Source: Mimachlamys varia (taxonomy: Eukaryota; Mollusca; Bivalvia; Pectinida; Pectinidae). Taken from it: a DNA stretch of 64,000 nucleotides. Below are positions 39,401 through 50,379 of the stretch, piece by piece. The notes beneath the pieces are model-generated. The model saw only the letters and a list, made by a program, of their open reading frames with translations, was not told where the DNA came from and did no database searches. The number at the start of each line of letters is the position of its first letter. The first letter of the stretch is position 1. Both the position numbers and the translations under genes were made by a program. The stretch lies in contig OX392527.1 of NCBI GenBank assembly GCA_947623455.1, forward strand, positions 47,288,401-47,352,400, in the 5' to 3' direction.

Positions 39401-42400
39401 AACATTGTCGGAAGAACTAGTTGTGGAAAGAGCTTCATCTATTGAGAAACTGTCTGATCCCAAGGAGGCGTTAAGTCGCTTTCGAAAATTACTGTTTTAT
39501 CTTGATCGAGAGCAACGTAACTGTCAGCATATCATCAATGATTTGAGAAGTATAGCCTTCATACCTTCTCTACAGAAGCCTAGCGCTTGGCCTTTATCAT
39601 GGGCGTCTACGAGCTCTGCTAAAGGGAAAGTGAAGTTTTGTCCACCGAATCTGATGTTTTTTCCATCCCAAATGAACACAATAGCCTGTTCACATTCGAT
39701 CGTTGATATGGAAGGGATGAAGGGTGAGGCAACAGTTAGAAAAGTCCTTAAGGTACTTGGAGTGAAGGAAAACGTATCGCATAATGACGTTGAAGCACAA
39801 CTCCTGGCTATTAGTAAGGTGCGCTGTGAGCATCTTTCTGACAAGCAAAAGTCGACATTGCATTTGATATGCCTTTCTGTATACGAATACTTTGACAGAT
39901 CACCACATCAGTTTTCAGGAAAATACGACGACCTCCCTGTAATATGGATGTCTGATCACTTGATCCCTCCAAGTCGCGCAACCCTATATAAGTATCAGGG
40001 CATCGACTGTGAACCAGCAATATACCAGCTAGGAACGTCCGATGTTACCAAATACAAAACATTTCTAAAAAATGTTGGTGTTCAAAAAACGCCTACCAAA
40101 GAAAATGTTATTTCAGCACTTGCAAAGTTAAAAAAGGAATACAACAAAACATCTCAGCGTTTGAAAAGTGTTAAACTTTCTGTGAATTTGTTACAACTTC
40201 TCGTTCTCGTCTGTGAACAATTTGACGTAAAATTAGATTCTGATGAAAAATCTCACATTTTTGTTCCGGATGATGCAAACGTTTTTCGTTTAGCAGATGA
40301 ATTATGTGTAGACGACGGGTATCCGTTGAAAAGACAACCATTCATGCATTTCGTCAACATGAAGATATCGGGGGATATAATTAAGCTGCTGGACATAAAA
40401 TCAAAGCGAGTGAAACATTTGAATAGCATCAAAGGTAGTATGCCATTTGGACAGAAGGAGGACCTTGTGACACGACTAGGAGGAATTTTAAAAGGATATC
40501 CTTGCGATGAGACGATTCTTTACGAATTGTTACAAAATGCAGATGACGCAGGGGCAAAAGAAATAATGTTCATAGAAGACAGGAGACAACATGACACTAA
40601 GAAAGGTATATTTGGGGAGACGTGGTCTGCCATTCAAGGTTCAGCATTATGTGTTTTCAATGATTCTTTCTTTACTGCTGAAGACCTACAAGGCATCTGC
40701 AAACTCGGTGAAGGATCAAAATCTCAAGATCAAACTAAGACTGGCCAGTTCGGTATTGGATTCAATGTGGTTTATCACTTGACAGACGCGCCTTCGTTTA
40801 TCACCAGAGGCCCAGCAACACCAAATAAAGGAACGTTTTGTATGTTTGATCCGCATTGTAAATTTTGCCCAGTTGCCGAAGATAAACCGGGATTGCAACT
40901 TCCTGATTTAAAGGAACTTCAAGAAACATACCCAGGCGTGTATGATTGCTATTTGCAGAAGGAGCTGCCTCGGAAACAGGGTACATGGTTTCGATTTCCC
41001 TTACGAAACGAAAAAATGGCAAGCGAGTCCCTCATATGTAACAAACCAATGGATAACAAGTTATTGAAGACATTGCTTCAACAATTCCAGAAAAACATGA
41101 AAAAATGCCTTTTGTTTTTGAGGAGCGTTAGACAAATTTCATTATGTGAAATAGATAAGCAAGGAAAAATCAAAACGTCTTACAAAGTGGTGTCGAGCTT
41201 GGAAAGAAATGATGAACGCAATCTAGAAGAGTTTTGCCGAAAGTCCGACACACTAACGAAGGCTTTGTATGATAGATCAGTGGAGCTGCAAAATATTGGA
41301 AAACAAACTGTCAAATACATCATGACCCTACATGAACATTCATATCAACCCGAACGCTGGATCATGGCACAAACTTTTGGATTCGACTCCAAGGAAAAGT
41401 TACCTGACAGTGTAAGTGCAGCTTTTCAATGCGGTGACATCACTCTCACACCGAAAGGTGCGGTGGCTCTCCAGTGTACAACACCGGATAGGGATGCTAG
41501 AACAAGAGGAAAGGCGGACTGTGATACAGAGAAAAAGCTTTTTTCGCCTCTTACAGCGTATCATGACAAGCTGGGGATTGATCAGTTGTCACCAGTTAGA
41601 ACGAGCAGGGAAAAGTCAAAAGCTGATGGTCAAGCATTTTGTTTTCTACCCCTTCCCTTAAAAACAGGACTTCCAGTGCATGTGAATGGTAATTTTGCTC
41701 TTGTTCAAACGCGGGGTTCATTGTGGGAGACCACATATAGAGGTGCCTGGAATAGATTTCTCTTTGAAACAACGATAGCAAACAGTTATGGCAAAGCTAT
41801 TGAATGCTTACGAGATACGCTCGTCGGAAATGGAGGAGATGGAGACAGGTTTACTTTGGAGGATAAAAACATAAGTTTGGAACAGTATCACGAGATGTTT
41901 CCACGATATGTGGAAGGAAAAACTGATCTTATCAAAGGTATGATAACATCGTTCTTTTCTATCCTGTATGAAAAGGAGTCTACAGTGTTCCCGGTGTTAT
42001 CACAAAATGCATCACAAATATGGTGGGTAGGACTTCAACAGAACAAGCATGCATTTTTTGCTTACTTCGATAATTTACGTGAACAACTCCAGCCAGAGCA
42101 AGCAAATGAATTCCATTCCTACCTGGTTCCCACACATCGCAAAGAGAAAGAAAATGAGACACAACGACTGTCCAGTACTCTGAAAGACATCGGCATGAAA
42201 CTATTGGACTCGCCACTGTGGATCTATGAAAGCATGGAGCAGGCATTGCAGAAAGCAGATACCATATGCGGTGACCATTTTACGTCACATAAACATTTGG
42301 TACATCCCAACATTGTCATCCATTTTTTAAGGACAGACACATCGTCACCGGATTCCTGTCTGCTTAAAAGTACCAACTGCAGAGTGATTGATACCCCGGT

Positions 42401-45400
42401 AAAAAGTATCCAAAACATCGTGTGTCTACTGCAATACTGTCTCAAAGACTTAAGCAGCTTCAAAATAAACATGGAACAGCTTCCCTTATTGGTGACAAAT
42501 GATGCGATTCTCCGACGTTTTTCTGTAGAACAGCCAGTATTTCTGTCTTCATTTTGTAACCTTTTGCCAAAATCAGCGAAAGAATTTGTGCATAAGAACT
42601 TAGTCACTTTGTTAGAAGGTATTGATTTCCAGAATCCTTGTTTGAAAAGTCTTGACTTGAACAGTTTTTCACAAATGTTTCCTTCCAATTTCGACAGGGC
42701 GTCACTGTCAGGAGAGACTCCAAAACAATGGGATAAACAAACGTTCGGTATCGAATGGATGCGCGCATTCTTGAAATACATGGATTGTCTAAACGATACT
42801 AATTTCCGAGCGTTAGGAAATTTATGTCTTATACCTGGAAACTTAAGAACAACTGAACAAGAGGACCAAGACACTGATATTTTAGTTCCCTGTGATAAAG
42901 ATTACATTCTGTTGGACAGCAGTTTGTTTGAAGAAAATTTCCTTCGTCAGGTTCTTGCCTCACTAAACATCCCAGCGCCACACAGAAACTGTACCTTTTC
43001 TAGAACATTACGAGGTTCGGTGGCCTCAAAGCAGGATCCAGTGAGGTTAGTCCAATGTCTTCATTATCATAGAGATAATCTGAAAAACCTCGAGACCAGC
43101 CAATGCAATGCGATACTGTATCACTTATCAAGGTCGGAAAATATCGAAAAACTGCGAGGGCAATCATCTATAAGTAGCAAGATTAAGGACCTCCCCTTGT
43201 ACACAACTGTCAATGGGAAACATGTCACAATTCAAACGCCTTGTACGAAAGTTTACATTGTGAAAGAATCATCGAATCTCATCAAAGACGGAATAGAGTC
43301 TTGGGCAACCAAATGTGGCTGTATTTTGTTGGAAGACAATTATTTCACACTGGAATTATTGACCTATTTAAACTGCAATCACAAAATATCAGTTCCTGAA
43401 TTATACTGCCGACATATTCTTCCACAATTCCATCATCTTGAACAAAAACACCATGTAACACATCTTAAGTATATACGACATATGCTGAGAGATGACCCCG
43501 GCTGTCCTTTTATGGATGCATTAAAAACGACAGCATTCATTTATCACGAAGGAAGTTTGAAACATGCCAACTGCTTTTATAGTCCCCGCAACAGGCTATG
43601 TAAAAGACTTTGTGACAAATCCATGTTACCGCCTTATCCATTTGGAAATGCGGAGTGGCATAAACTCATGTTATGTGCAGGAATGAAAGAAAAAGTGTCG
43701 CAGGATTTATTCATCACGTTTGCTAAACAAATAGCGAACGATGCACGACTTGCTGGAATGACAAAGGAAATACGAGAGAAATCTAGAGAGATTGTCAAGT
43801 ACTTGTTTGATACAAAGGATTTTTGCAAAAGCAATACATTTTTGGAATCTGTGAAACAAATTCGCTTCGTTGAACCCTACATTGTTCAACCAGTTTATGA
43901 AGAAATATGCCCGCAGTTTGGATGCCAGAATTTGATACAGTTCTGCGATTCTGTTCCTCAATCTCTTTCGACTCTTGTATGGACAAATACTCCTGTTCTA
44001 CCATGTTATGTACATACTAATCTGATCGGATTAGGAATCCTTTGTGAACCACCATTACGCAATGTACTGTCTCATACCCACAACATATGTCATTCCATCA
44101 ACAAGAAATTACAGGACAGAAAAAGGGATACAGAAAGTGTACGTGCGTGTATTTCTGAATCAGACATTAACGATTTAATGACAAAGATTTATAGATATCT
44201 TCAAGAACATTGCCTTGGTAATCCTGACGCAAAACAAATGCTTTCAGAAACTCCATTCGTACACATAAAGGAAGAGGAAATCTTTGTCAGCGCGAAGCAA
44301 GTAGCTATTGCATTTGAAGGAAAGAAACCGATACCGCCGTATTTGGTTGGGTTTCCGCTCCATTATGGACCATACAAAACACTGTTTCAACTCATTGGAA
44401 CAACCGATTTGGTAACTTTGAGTCAATACTCAGAAGTAATGCTTCGAATTCAAGCCAAAGTCAAATCGAACGTGCTCGGACCTGATCACATACGGGACGT
44501 GCTGACTGCATTGACAAATATCCTGACGTTGTTGGAAGAGCAGAGCTTGACCGATATTGAAAAATCCATGGACGAAGTTGATACTTTTTACTTACCTACC
44601 TCTGACAAACGTTTGGCAAAATCATCTGACCTTGTGTTTGCTGATAAAGCCAAGCTCAAATCACGGGTGATCCAAAACTCCGATCATGGAATATTGTTTA
44701 TGCACAGTTTGAAGGAATGCAAGAAAGAAGAAAATCTCATCTTGAAATTGCCAGAATACTTCAGACCAAAAGTTTTGAGTTCAATCATACATGAAAGTCT
44801 TTTATCTTCTTCGAAGAATACCAAACAGGACACGAAAGTAGAACGATTAGGAGCATTTTTAGCATCACCAAGATTGTTGAACGTTATAAAAAAGATATGC
44901 AAATTCAGTGACGAAGATTTTGAAAGCTACAGTCAAAAGTTGCTGAAAATAGAACTAATTTCCCTTTCTGAGGTCAGAACTATCCTTACGATAAATGGTA
45001 GACTGATTCCAGGCACAGAAGCTCCGCAGGAATGTTTTTACTCGGTCGAGGAAAGCAAATCAACGATATATTTTCTAGCTAACGACAACGGTGTAAGGCA
45101 GTGGCTGCAAGACATTGGTCAGAAACTTTTTGGAATTCTCTCAGACTGTTTAGATCAAAAAATCTCGCCAGCGAAAATTCGTGAATTGGTTGATTACATG
45201 GACGATACTGATCAAGAAAGATTCAAAAAATACTGCGATGAACTTTTGGATGAAGAAGAAAACGAAGATGATACGTCCTTATCGTACTTTCCAGGAAAAC
45301 TGGTGCCCCTTGGTCTGCATGACTTACTTGATAATGAAATCACTGTTCTAAAGGCTGGAGATTTAGTCGCCTACGAGAAGTTTAATCCATTGGTTGATGT

Positions 45401-46779
45401 TGACGAAAACGATACCAGTTCTGGCGCTGTTTTTATTTTTACCAGAATAATTACGATATTACCACCAACCGGTCCGAACGACTGGCTACAGAAATACGAA
45501 GTCAGTTTCGGACAAGGTATCACGGACACAGTGTTGAGACTTCGATTATACAAGGTGAAATATCCAGAAACATCGCCAACTACAGAACTAGTTCTCTATC
45601 AGTGTGGACAGGGCGGCTCTACACCTCTTAATAGAGACAAAATTTTTGACGAAATCATTGAAACGTTGTCAGAGGTATGGGAACGGCGAGGCGACAGTGA
45701 AGACTTCAAACGGGCCAAGACGAGATTGTTAATGATATGGCAACCGGACATCAGTAAGGGAACCGCACATCAGACGTTTTGTAAGGAGGTTACACCGTTT
45801 ATCTTTGACGTAATACGACGCCTTAAAGAAGGCGAAAAGTTTGGTTCTACTAGCTACAACGCAACGGGTGGACGCACGAGAGGAACGAGGGAGAAACGAA
45901 ATTACAATGAATGGAGATACGGGAAACGTTCGAAGGAATCGCTGGTATTTTCCGACAGGGTGTCATCAATGCATAAGGAAAACCGTAGACACTTCAATCT
46001 GACGTTTGGAGGAGAAAGAAAATATGTTCCAAATCCACAGCCCGCAGAGGCAAAAAGGTGGCTCAGACAAGCCGCTATGGATTTCCAATGTGGAGTGAAT
46101 TCATTAGAACTGAACAACACAACAGAATGTGGTTGTCAAAGCAAGGAAGACTACAACTGGATTTGCTTCAAATTCCACCAAGTAAGATTAAATTACTGAT
46201 TTAGCTTAATGTGATGTGTGATTTCCTTCAGCTGTAATGTGTTTGTTTCGAAGATAATATTAATATCGTTTAGGTCAATGCATACCTTTCTTCAAGAGCA
46301 TATCGATTTACAAAATTTATGTTATTTACTCTTAAGAAAACGACATATAAATAACTACCTGATGAGAAAAACAAATAAAAGTGAAAACTACTTTGTCGAG
46401 CGTATAAACTTTAGATATTATGATATGTATTTTGTGTGGTTCCATGCACTCATTTCCTATATAACCTAACCAATTCATACTTGTTTCCTTGTTTTAGGCT
46501 TGTGAAAAAGCTTGCAAGGCGTATATGTACAGAATTGATGAGAGGAAAGTGACTAATTCTCACAACTTACGTAGTATCATCCCGTCGGTGGCCGGAAACG
46601 GTCAGCTGATAGTCTGGCTACAAGACGTAGAAACTGTTGTCGGCAATTATTCCAGAATGCGTTACCCGGATGTGATGGATTTTCCTAACATACCTGGAAC
46701 CTCATACACACAGGAACAAGCAACACGTATGAAGGACTTAACAGTGAAAATAATGGAGGATATAGAAAACAAATTGTAA
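27190..46779 (+). CDS. Sacsin-like giant protein (three SIRPT repeats, J-like, HEPN)
   Basis: Seven exons join in phase: 27190-27432, 28108-28214, 30482-30592, 31565-31712, 33385-34923, 35242-46181 and 46498-46779, giving about 4,456 residues (human sacsin is near 4,580). The start codon and first exon were not found, since the first exon begins in phase 1. Numbered from the first exon seen: basic and acidic N-terminus (1-100), SIRPT1 ATPase (about 100-230; ELIQNADDA 118, RFGLGF in exon 4), SIRPT2 (about 1440; ELVQNADDA 1463, KFGLGF), SIRPT3 (about 2450; ELLQNADDA 2478, QFGIGF 2552), J-like segment around 4217, HEPN 4317-4456. Sacsin in animals is a cytosolic HSP90-like/DnaJ-linked quality-control protein. 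All three ATPase N-boxes and G-boxes are intact. The J motif is QPD instead of HPD. No ubiquitin-like N-terminus is visible. Orthology versus a lineage-expanded paralogue cannot be settled from this window. Confidence 0.93.
27644..27797 (+). other. Exon-like segment, also resembling Penelope-like tails
   Basis: A good acceptor (TGATCTTGCTTAG) and donor (GGAAGA/GTAAGC) bracket an open 50-codon stretch rich in Glu and Lys (KITRRLLEKDKKIRPGIPEE). Its entry phase fits the exon at 27190, but its exit phase (2) does not fit the exon at 28108, so it would be skipped, be alternative, or end at the TAA just after the donor. The right half is about three-quarters identical to the reverse complement of the tails of fragments A and C and to the plus strand of the tail of B (24490-24560). 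Confidence 0.5.
28108..28214 (+). CDS. Sacsin-like gene exon: entry to SIRPT1
   Basis: Acceptor TTTTTTTGTAG, donor CTG/GTAATA. It encodes an acidic Asp/Ser stretch and then LLEQLKTILDNYQDAQIIL, the helix that precedes the ATPase N-box in sacsin repeats. It enters in phase 1 and exits in phase 0. Confidence 0.85.
28272..28400 (+). repeat. Solo tail module of the higher-order-repeat family, in intron
   Basis: TTAAGTAATAGATACAGAAA, GCATCATACAGCTGTATTG, GTCCTTCAAGGAC, TGATGCTATGGACCAAAC follow the same order as the tails after each 21-bp array (for example 11650-11755), with moderate divergence. The module can fold: GCATCA pairs with TGATGC and GTCCTT with AAGGAC. Confidence 0.75.
28518..28651. 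repeat. 134-bp foldback in sacsin-like intron
   Basis: Two arms of about 62 bp are nearly perfect inverted copies, starting AAGGATAAACTTTCTATTTTG and ending CAAAATAGAAAGTTTATCCTT, with a loop of about 8-10 bases. In RNA the segment would form one long hairpin. It may be a solo MITE-type foldback; no clear target duplication is visible. Confidence 0.9.
28652..30481 (+). other. Intron of the sacsin-like gene, no further feature
   Basis: AT-rich intronic sequence without open frames or repeats that I recognise. A TGATGACGTCACAAAATTG segment near 28807 and a second GACGTCA near 28873 are CRE-like, but their position in an intron gives no support for a promoter. Confidence 0.5.
30482..30592 (+). 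CDS. Sacsin-like gene exon: SIRPT1 ATPase N-box
   Basis: Acceptor TTGGGTGACAG, donor AGG/GTATAT, phase 0 at both ends, 37 codons. It begins ELIQNADDANATEMQMIYV, the HSP90-type N-box with the catalytic Glu and Mg-binding Asn of GHKL ATPases. The linker after it (EEAAGGHGCYSEYFR) is unlike the DERQ-type sequence in repeats 2 and 3. Confidence 0.92.
31371..31526. repeat. 156-bp long imperfect palindrome before a splice acceptor
   Basis: The whole segment folds on itself with arms of about 75 bp (about 80 percent matched by eye), from AAGCGTTGATGTCAATTA to the complementary TTGTCATCAATGCTT, with GAATCCG/CGGATTC at the tip. It ends 38 bp before the exon at 31565. Confidence 0.85.
31565..31712 (+). 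CDS. Sacsin-like gene exon: SIRPT1 G-box
   Basis: Acceptor GTTTCTGCCAG, donor ACAG/GTAAGT. It encodes APALCVHNNAMFHKDDW, then SGKREDALKVGRFGLGFKSV and FHLT, the signature second half of the sacsin ATPase fold (ATP-lid glycine motif GRFGLGF). It enters in phase 0 and exits in phase 1. Confidence 0.92.
31835..32560 (+). repeat. Tandem repeat of about 152 bp in intron
   Basis: About four to five diverged units, recognisable by ATGGCCGACAAGTGGCCATC (near 32009), ATGGCTGACAAGCAGCCATC (32161), a version near 32319 and ATGGCCGACAGGCGGCCATC (32447), each followed by TTTTGAGAGTAATAGTTTG or similar. The left edge carries a GTCCGTCGTCCGTCCGTAAAC string also found at 54370-54420, linking it to that repeat family. 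It is cut on the right by Penelope-like sequence. Confidence 0.85.
32575..33110. mobile_element. Penelope-like fragment D, two pieces head to head, in intron
   Basis: About 32575-32690 (+) matches the ALTGFSKDEILSN to ASVLESFQVP region with frame breaks. From about 32695 to 33110 (-) the same protein region and beyond is present: KDLGLLDNQGNPTYALTDFS, LYWIPKLNKDPYKQRF and SKLLTTILSTVKSEFQSYC. Both lack the catalytic box. The pieces come from diverged copies, so two insertions or an inversion occurred. Confidence 0.75.
33385..34923 (+). CDS. Sacsin-like gene exon: rest of SIRPT1
   Basis: Acceptor ATTTATTGCAG, donor AAGAAG/GTATGT, phase 1 at both ends, 512 codons. It opens with DNPVIISGDRLLIIDPF, the strand that follows the ATPase motif, then GTLFWFPLR and CFLPLPSTGENYTGLPVHIN, typical of the sacsin repeat middle segment, through YKILPSRPN and onward. 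It ends in the conserved helical part of the repeat. Confidence 0.95.
35242..46181 (+). CDS. Sacsin-like gene giant exon: SIRPT2, SIRPT3, J-like, HEPN start
   Basis: A single 10.94-kb exon (3,646 codons) with acceptor TCTGTTATAG and donor CACCAA/GTAAGA. It contains SIRPT2 (ATPase at about 37411-37740, GPALWAYNNANF and KFGLGFCAVYNLTD), SIRPT3 (about 40450-40790, GSALCVFNDSFF and QFGIGFNVVYHLTD), each with its FLPLP...PVHVNG..A segment, long helical linkers, and a J-like stretch at 45640-45840 with WQPD (QPD codons at 45741-45749). A giant terminal exon is also a hallmark of vertebrate SACS. No internal stop or frameshift was noted over the whole length, so the gene is under coding constraint. 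Confidence 0.96.
46498..46779 (+). CDS. Sacsin-like gene last exon: C-terminal HEPN half
   Basis: Acceptor CCTTGTTTTAG, phase 0, 93 codons and TAA. It encodes ACEKACKAYMYRIDERK, then RMRYPDVMDFPNIPGTSYT, matching the second half of the sacsin HEPN domain with its R-x-RYPD turn. HEPN domains in sacsin dimerise and bind nucleotides in the human protein; the RNase-type R-x4-H motif is not evident here. Confidence 0.92.
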   Translation, partial: ACEKACKAYMYRIDERKVTNSHNLRSIIPSVAGNGQLIVWLQDVETVVGNYSRMRYPDVMDFPNIPGTSYTQEQATRMKDLTVKIMEDIENKL

Positions 46780-47300
46780 CTTTTTGAACACTACAGCACT
46801 GTTTTCCCGGAACAACGCTGTCAAAAAGTTACATAGTGAGCAGTTATAAACATATAATAGGCCACTTTGAGATGACCTATAGATTGTGATAAAGCGGTAT
46901 AAGAACGATACTCAGACCTCGCCTTATTGTAAACAGTTTTTACAACAATATGACGTTTATTTCTCACTTCATTTCGATGCTATTAATAGATTTTTCTCAA
47001 AGATGCTAGGTTGGCATATTTCAAATATCGATTTCTATCCATCTCATGATTTGTTCATACCCCTTTTTGTTTATTTCAGCACCTAACCAACCCTCATGTA
47101 TTGTAATTACAGTGTTGTACACGTATTTTGTAACACAGGGGTTATTTGATTGTGATGCAGATGCAGTGAACTCGGTTGATATAAACTAAAAATTGACATG
47201 GATAAATTTACAAAAAGAAAGCAATGTCAGAGAAAGTACTCTGCACTATTTTGAAGTGTTGAAAGGTTTTGAAAGACTTGATTTGTATACAGAAATATTA
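46780..47300 (+). other. 3' flank of the sacsin-like gene
   Basis: No AATAAA was found in the first 500 bases after the stop, so the polyadenylation site is unassigned. Nothing else recognised. Confidence 0.45.
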
Positions 47301-48650
47301 TTTCATTATAATGAATATTTTTTTAATTGCATGTTTGGACATATTTTATCTGTATATACAATATAACTATATTGAATACATAATTTTTGTTTGAATGTTT
47401 GGACATACCTATTCTGTTTAGAATATTTCATCTTATTAGATATGTAACTTTTGAAAGTTTTGAAAACTTGATTTGTATATACACTATTTCAATATGTTGA
47501 TTACATATTGCTTGTATGGATGTTTGGTTATATTTAGTATGAATAGACTATTTCATCATATTAGCTTTGTTTGTTTGTTTTGAAAGTGATTTGTATATAC
47601 TACTATTCCATTATAGTGAATATGTAATTTTTTGTTTCATGTTTGGACATACTTGATCTGTATATATTATTTATCTTCTACCACAATACCCTGTGTTATC
47701 CCACTCCCATTCAATTGTATAAACGTGCTGACTGTTGGATAAATATATGTTATATACCACTAGCGGTATATGACCCTCTGAACTTTTGATTGGATGAGAA
47801 GTTGAATTTTGACCGGAAATCACGTGGTTCAATGCCGCGTGCGGATTGTTGATGTCGTCACCATTTGGCGGGAGTATGCACGAGACGAGTTTATATCAAA
47901 TATGTAGGTTTTGTTTGAAAGCATAGAAAAAATTATTTGTGTACTATTATATTATATTAATTACGTAGTATTTGTTGTGGTGTTTGGACAAACTTGGTTC
48001 TTTAACGCTATTTTGTCATTTCAAATATGTAAGTTTTTGTTTAAAAGTTTTGAAAAAAAAAGTTATATAATCATACTCAATAAATTGAGTATGCAGTTTT
48101 TATTGTAATTTTTATTTTAAAGTTCCTACCTACTTGATTTGTATACTATTTCATTAAATTAATTCCGTAATTTTTGTTTAGATGTTTGGATAAACTTGGT
48201 AAAAATATACTATTTTATTTTATTAGTTTTTTAATTTTTGTATTTTTTGAAAGATTTTCTGTGTATATACTATTTCATTTTACTGAATATCTTATATACT
48301 ATTTCATTCTATTTTCTATCAAATATTTGATATTTGAGTTGATATTTGGACATACTTCATCTGTGTAGAATATTTTATGATGGTAAATATGAATGCATAT
48401 ATTTCTGTATCATTTGATTTAAAAGGTTGAATATGTAGTTTTTGTTTGGATTGTCTGACATACTTTATCTGTATAGACTATCTTATCATATCAAATTTAT
48501 CAGGTTTGTTCAACAGTTTTGAAAAACTTTTGTAGATTTTTAAGTTTGGACAAACGTGGTTTTTAAAAACTTAGTTGTCATATCAAAAACTTAACTTTTG
48601 TTTAAAAGTTTTGAATGCCTTGATGTGTATGTACTATTTATCTAGTATGG
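47300..48650 (+). repeat. Field of degenerate units related to the 63-bp repeat
   Basis: Loosely repeated phrases ATGTTTGGACATA, CTGTATATAC(T)ATTTCAT and AATATGTAATTTTTG recur every 60-100 bp, interrupted by the dispersed repeat at 47697-47885. They appear to be older relatives of the regular array at 49010-49660. Confidence 0.6.
47697..47885 (+). repeat. Dispersed repeat, copy 1 (inverted relative to 60238)
   Basis: ACCACAATACCCTGTGTTAT, GACTGTTGGATAAATATATG, CTTTTGATTGGATGAGAAG, TTGATGTCGTCACCATTTGG and CGGGAGTAT appear in the same order, in reverse complement, at 60238-60440. About 190 bp, roughly 80 percent alike by eye. Confidence 0.85.
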
Positions 48651-48664
48651 CCCTGTTGAGAGGG

Positions 48665-48761
48665 CACTATTGCCTCATAGTATTGTCGAGGGATGGAATA
48701 GTGCCTGAGCCGAAGGCGAGGGCTCTATCTCATCACGAGACAATACTATGAGGCAATAGTG
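48665..48761. repeat. Foldback with perfect 23-bp arms
   Basis: CACTATTGCCTCATAGTATTG plus TC (48665-48687) is repeated exactly in inverse orientation at 48739-48761. A further CACTAT/ATAGTG pair follows (48800-48830), next to a GTGACGTCAC palindrome. Confidence 0.9.
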
Positions 48762-49009
48762 ACGTCACAATAGATTCACGTTGAACATCGCGCCAAATTT
48801 GATAGTGCCCGGGTGAGCGCGCACTATCGTTTTATAGTATCCATGTGTCTAGCCAATGGGAAGTCAGTTTTCAGTCACGTGATGTACTAATTCAATATAT
48901 TGAGTATATAACTTTTGTTGTTTTGATGTTTGGATATGTATAATCTTTATAGAATATATCATCATATTAAATATGTAATTTCTGTATTAAAGGTTTTGAA
49001 GACCTGATT

Positions 49010-49660
49010 TGTATATACTTTTTTATCATATTGAATTTGTATTTTTGTTTGCATGTTTGGACATACTTGGTCTGTAAATAATAGTTTACCATATTGAATT
49101 AGTATTTTTGTTTGCATGTTTGGACATGCTTGGTTTGTAAATAATATTTGATCATATTGAATTAGTATTTTTGTTTGCATGTTTGGACATGCTTGGTCTG
49201 TAAATAATATTTGATCATATTGAATTAGTATTTTTGTTTTCATGTTTGGACATACTTGGTCTGTAAATAATATTTTACCATATTGAATTTGTATTTTTGT
49301 TTGCATGTTTGGACATACTTAGTCTGTGAATACTATTTAATCAGATTGAATTTGTATTTTTGTTTGCATGTTTGGACATACTTGGTCTGTAAATAATATT
49401 TTACCATATTGAATTTGTATTTTTGTTTGCATGTTTGGACATACTTGGTCTGTGAATACTATTTTATCAGATTGAATTTGTATTTTTGTTTGCATGTTTG
49501 GACATGCTTGGTCTGTAAATAATATTTTACCGTATTGAATTTGTATTTTTGTTTGCATGTTTGGACAAACTTTGTCTGTAAATAATATTTTGTCATATTG
49601 AATTTGTATTTTTGTTTGCATGTTTGGACAGACTTGGTCTGTAAATGATTGTTTATCATA
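49010..49660 (+). repeat. 63-bp tandem repeat, about ten units
   Basis: The phrase TGTTTGCATGTTTGGACAT recurs at an exact 63-bp spacing (GCATG at 49051, 49114, 49177, then 49303, 49366 and on to 49618; TCATG at 49240). Minus-strand open frames are repeat artefacts because 63 is a multiple of three. Confidence 0.95.
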
Positions 49661-50379
49661 TCAAATACATCTAAGGTATTTTTTGCTTGAAAGTCTTAAT
49701 AAACTTAATTTGTATACAGTTAAATCAAATTATGTAACTTTTGATTGAAGGATTTTTTATTTGTATATATTACTTTATTATGGTGTATCAGACTGGAATC
49801 TGTATATATACTTATTAGTCGTATTATGTTTTTAAGTATAGGTGTGTGTATAAGTTGTACAAACTTGATTTATAGAAAGTATTTCGAAAGTTAAATGACA
49901 TTGATTTTGTTATTTGAAACCAACATCTTCAAAATATCAAAATATCGATGGATGTTTTGAATTTCATAATACATACATTCGAAGTATTATAGTTTAGTAT
50001 CAAGTATTATTAATTTGAAAGATTGTTTGGTGCATTTATATACATGGCTCCAAAATTATTTTTCATATACTTTGTTCATATAAAGTAAATGGCTTTTAGA
50101 AATGACACTGATTGAATTAGATTTAAAAACAACATACTAGTAGTCATTTACATGTATATACCATTCAGCCATGCTTTGAACTTGAATACACTTTTGTATG
50201 TTAATATTTTTTATCTATAGTTTCTATTTGAAGTTATGATAGTCATTGTTATAAAAAAGCTAAATAAATGTTAGAAATAAAATTGGTTTAGTTTGCTTGA
50301 ATGTCATGGTCATTTAAACAACTCGGTAAATTTTCATTGGCCGTATACTGTTTCGTCAAAATGAATAAATATTATTTTC
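49661..50379. other. Unassigned AT-rich sequence
   Basis: Nothing recognised between the 63-bp array and the satellite of about 165 bp. Confidence 0.5.

Noticed and set aside
48962..49659. Minus-strand frames in the 63-bp repeat as a repeat protein.
   Set aside because: The repeat length is a multiple of three, so the frames are an artefact.
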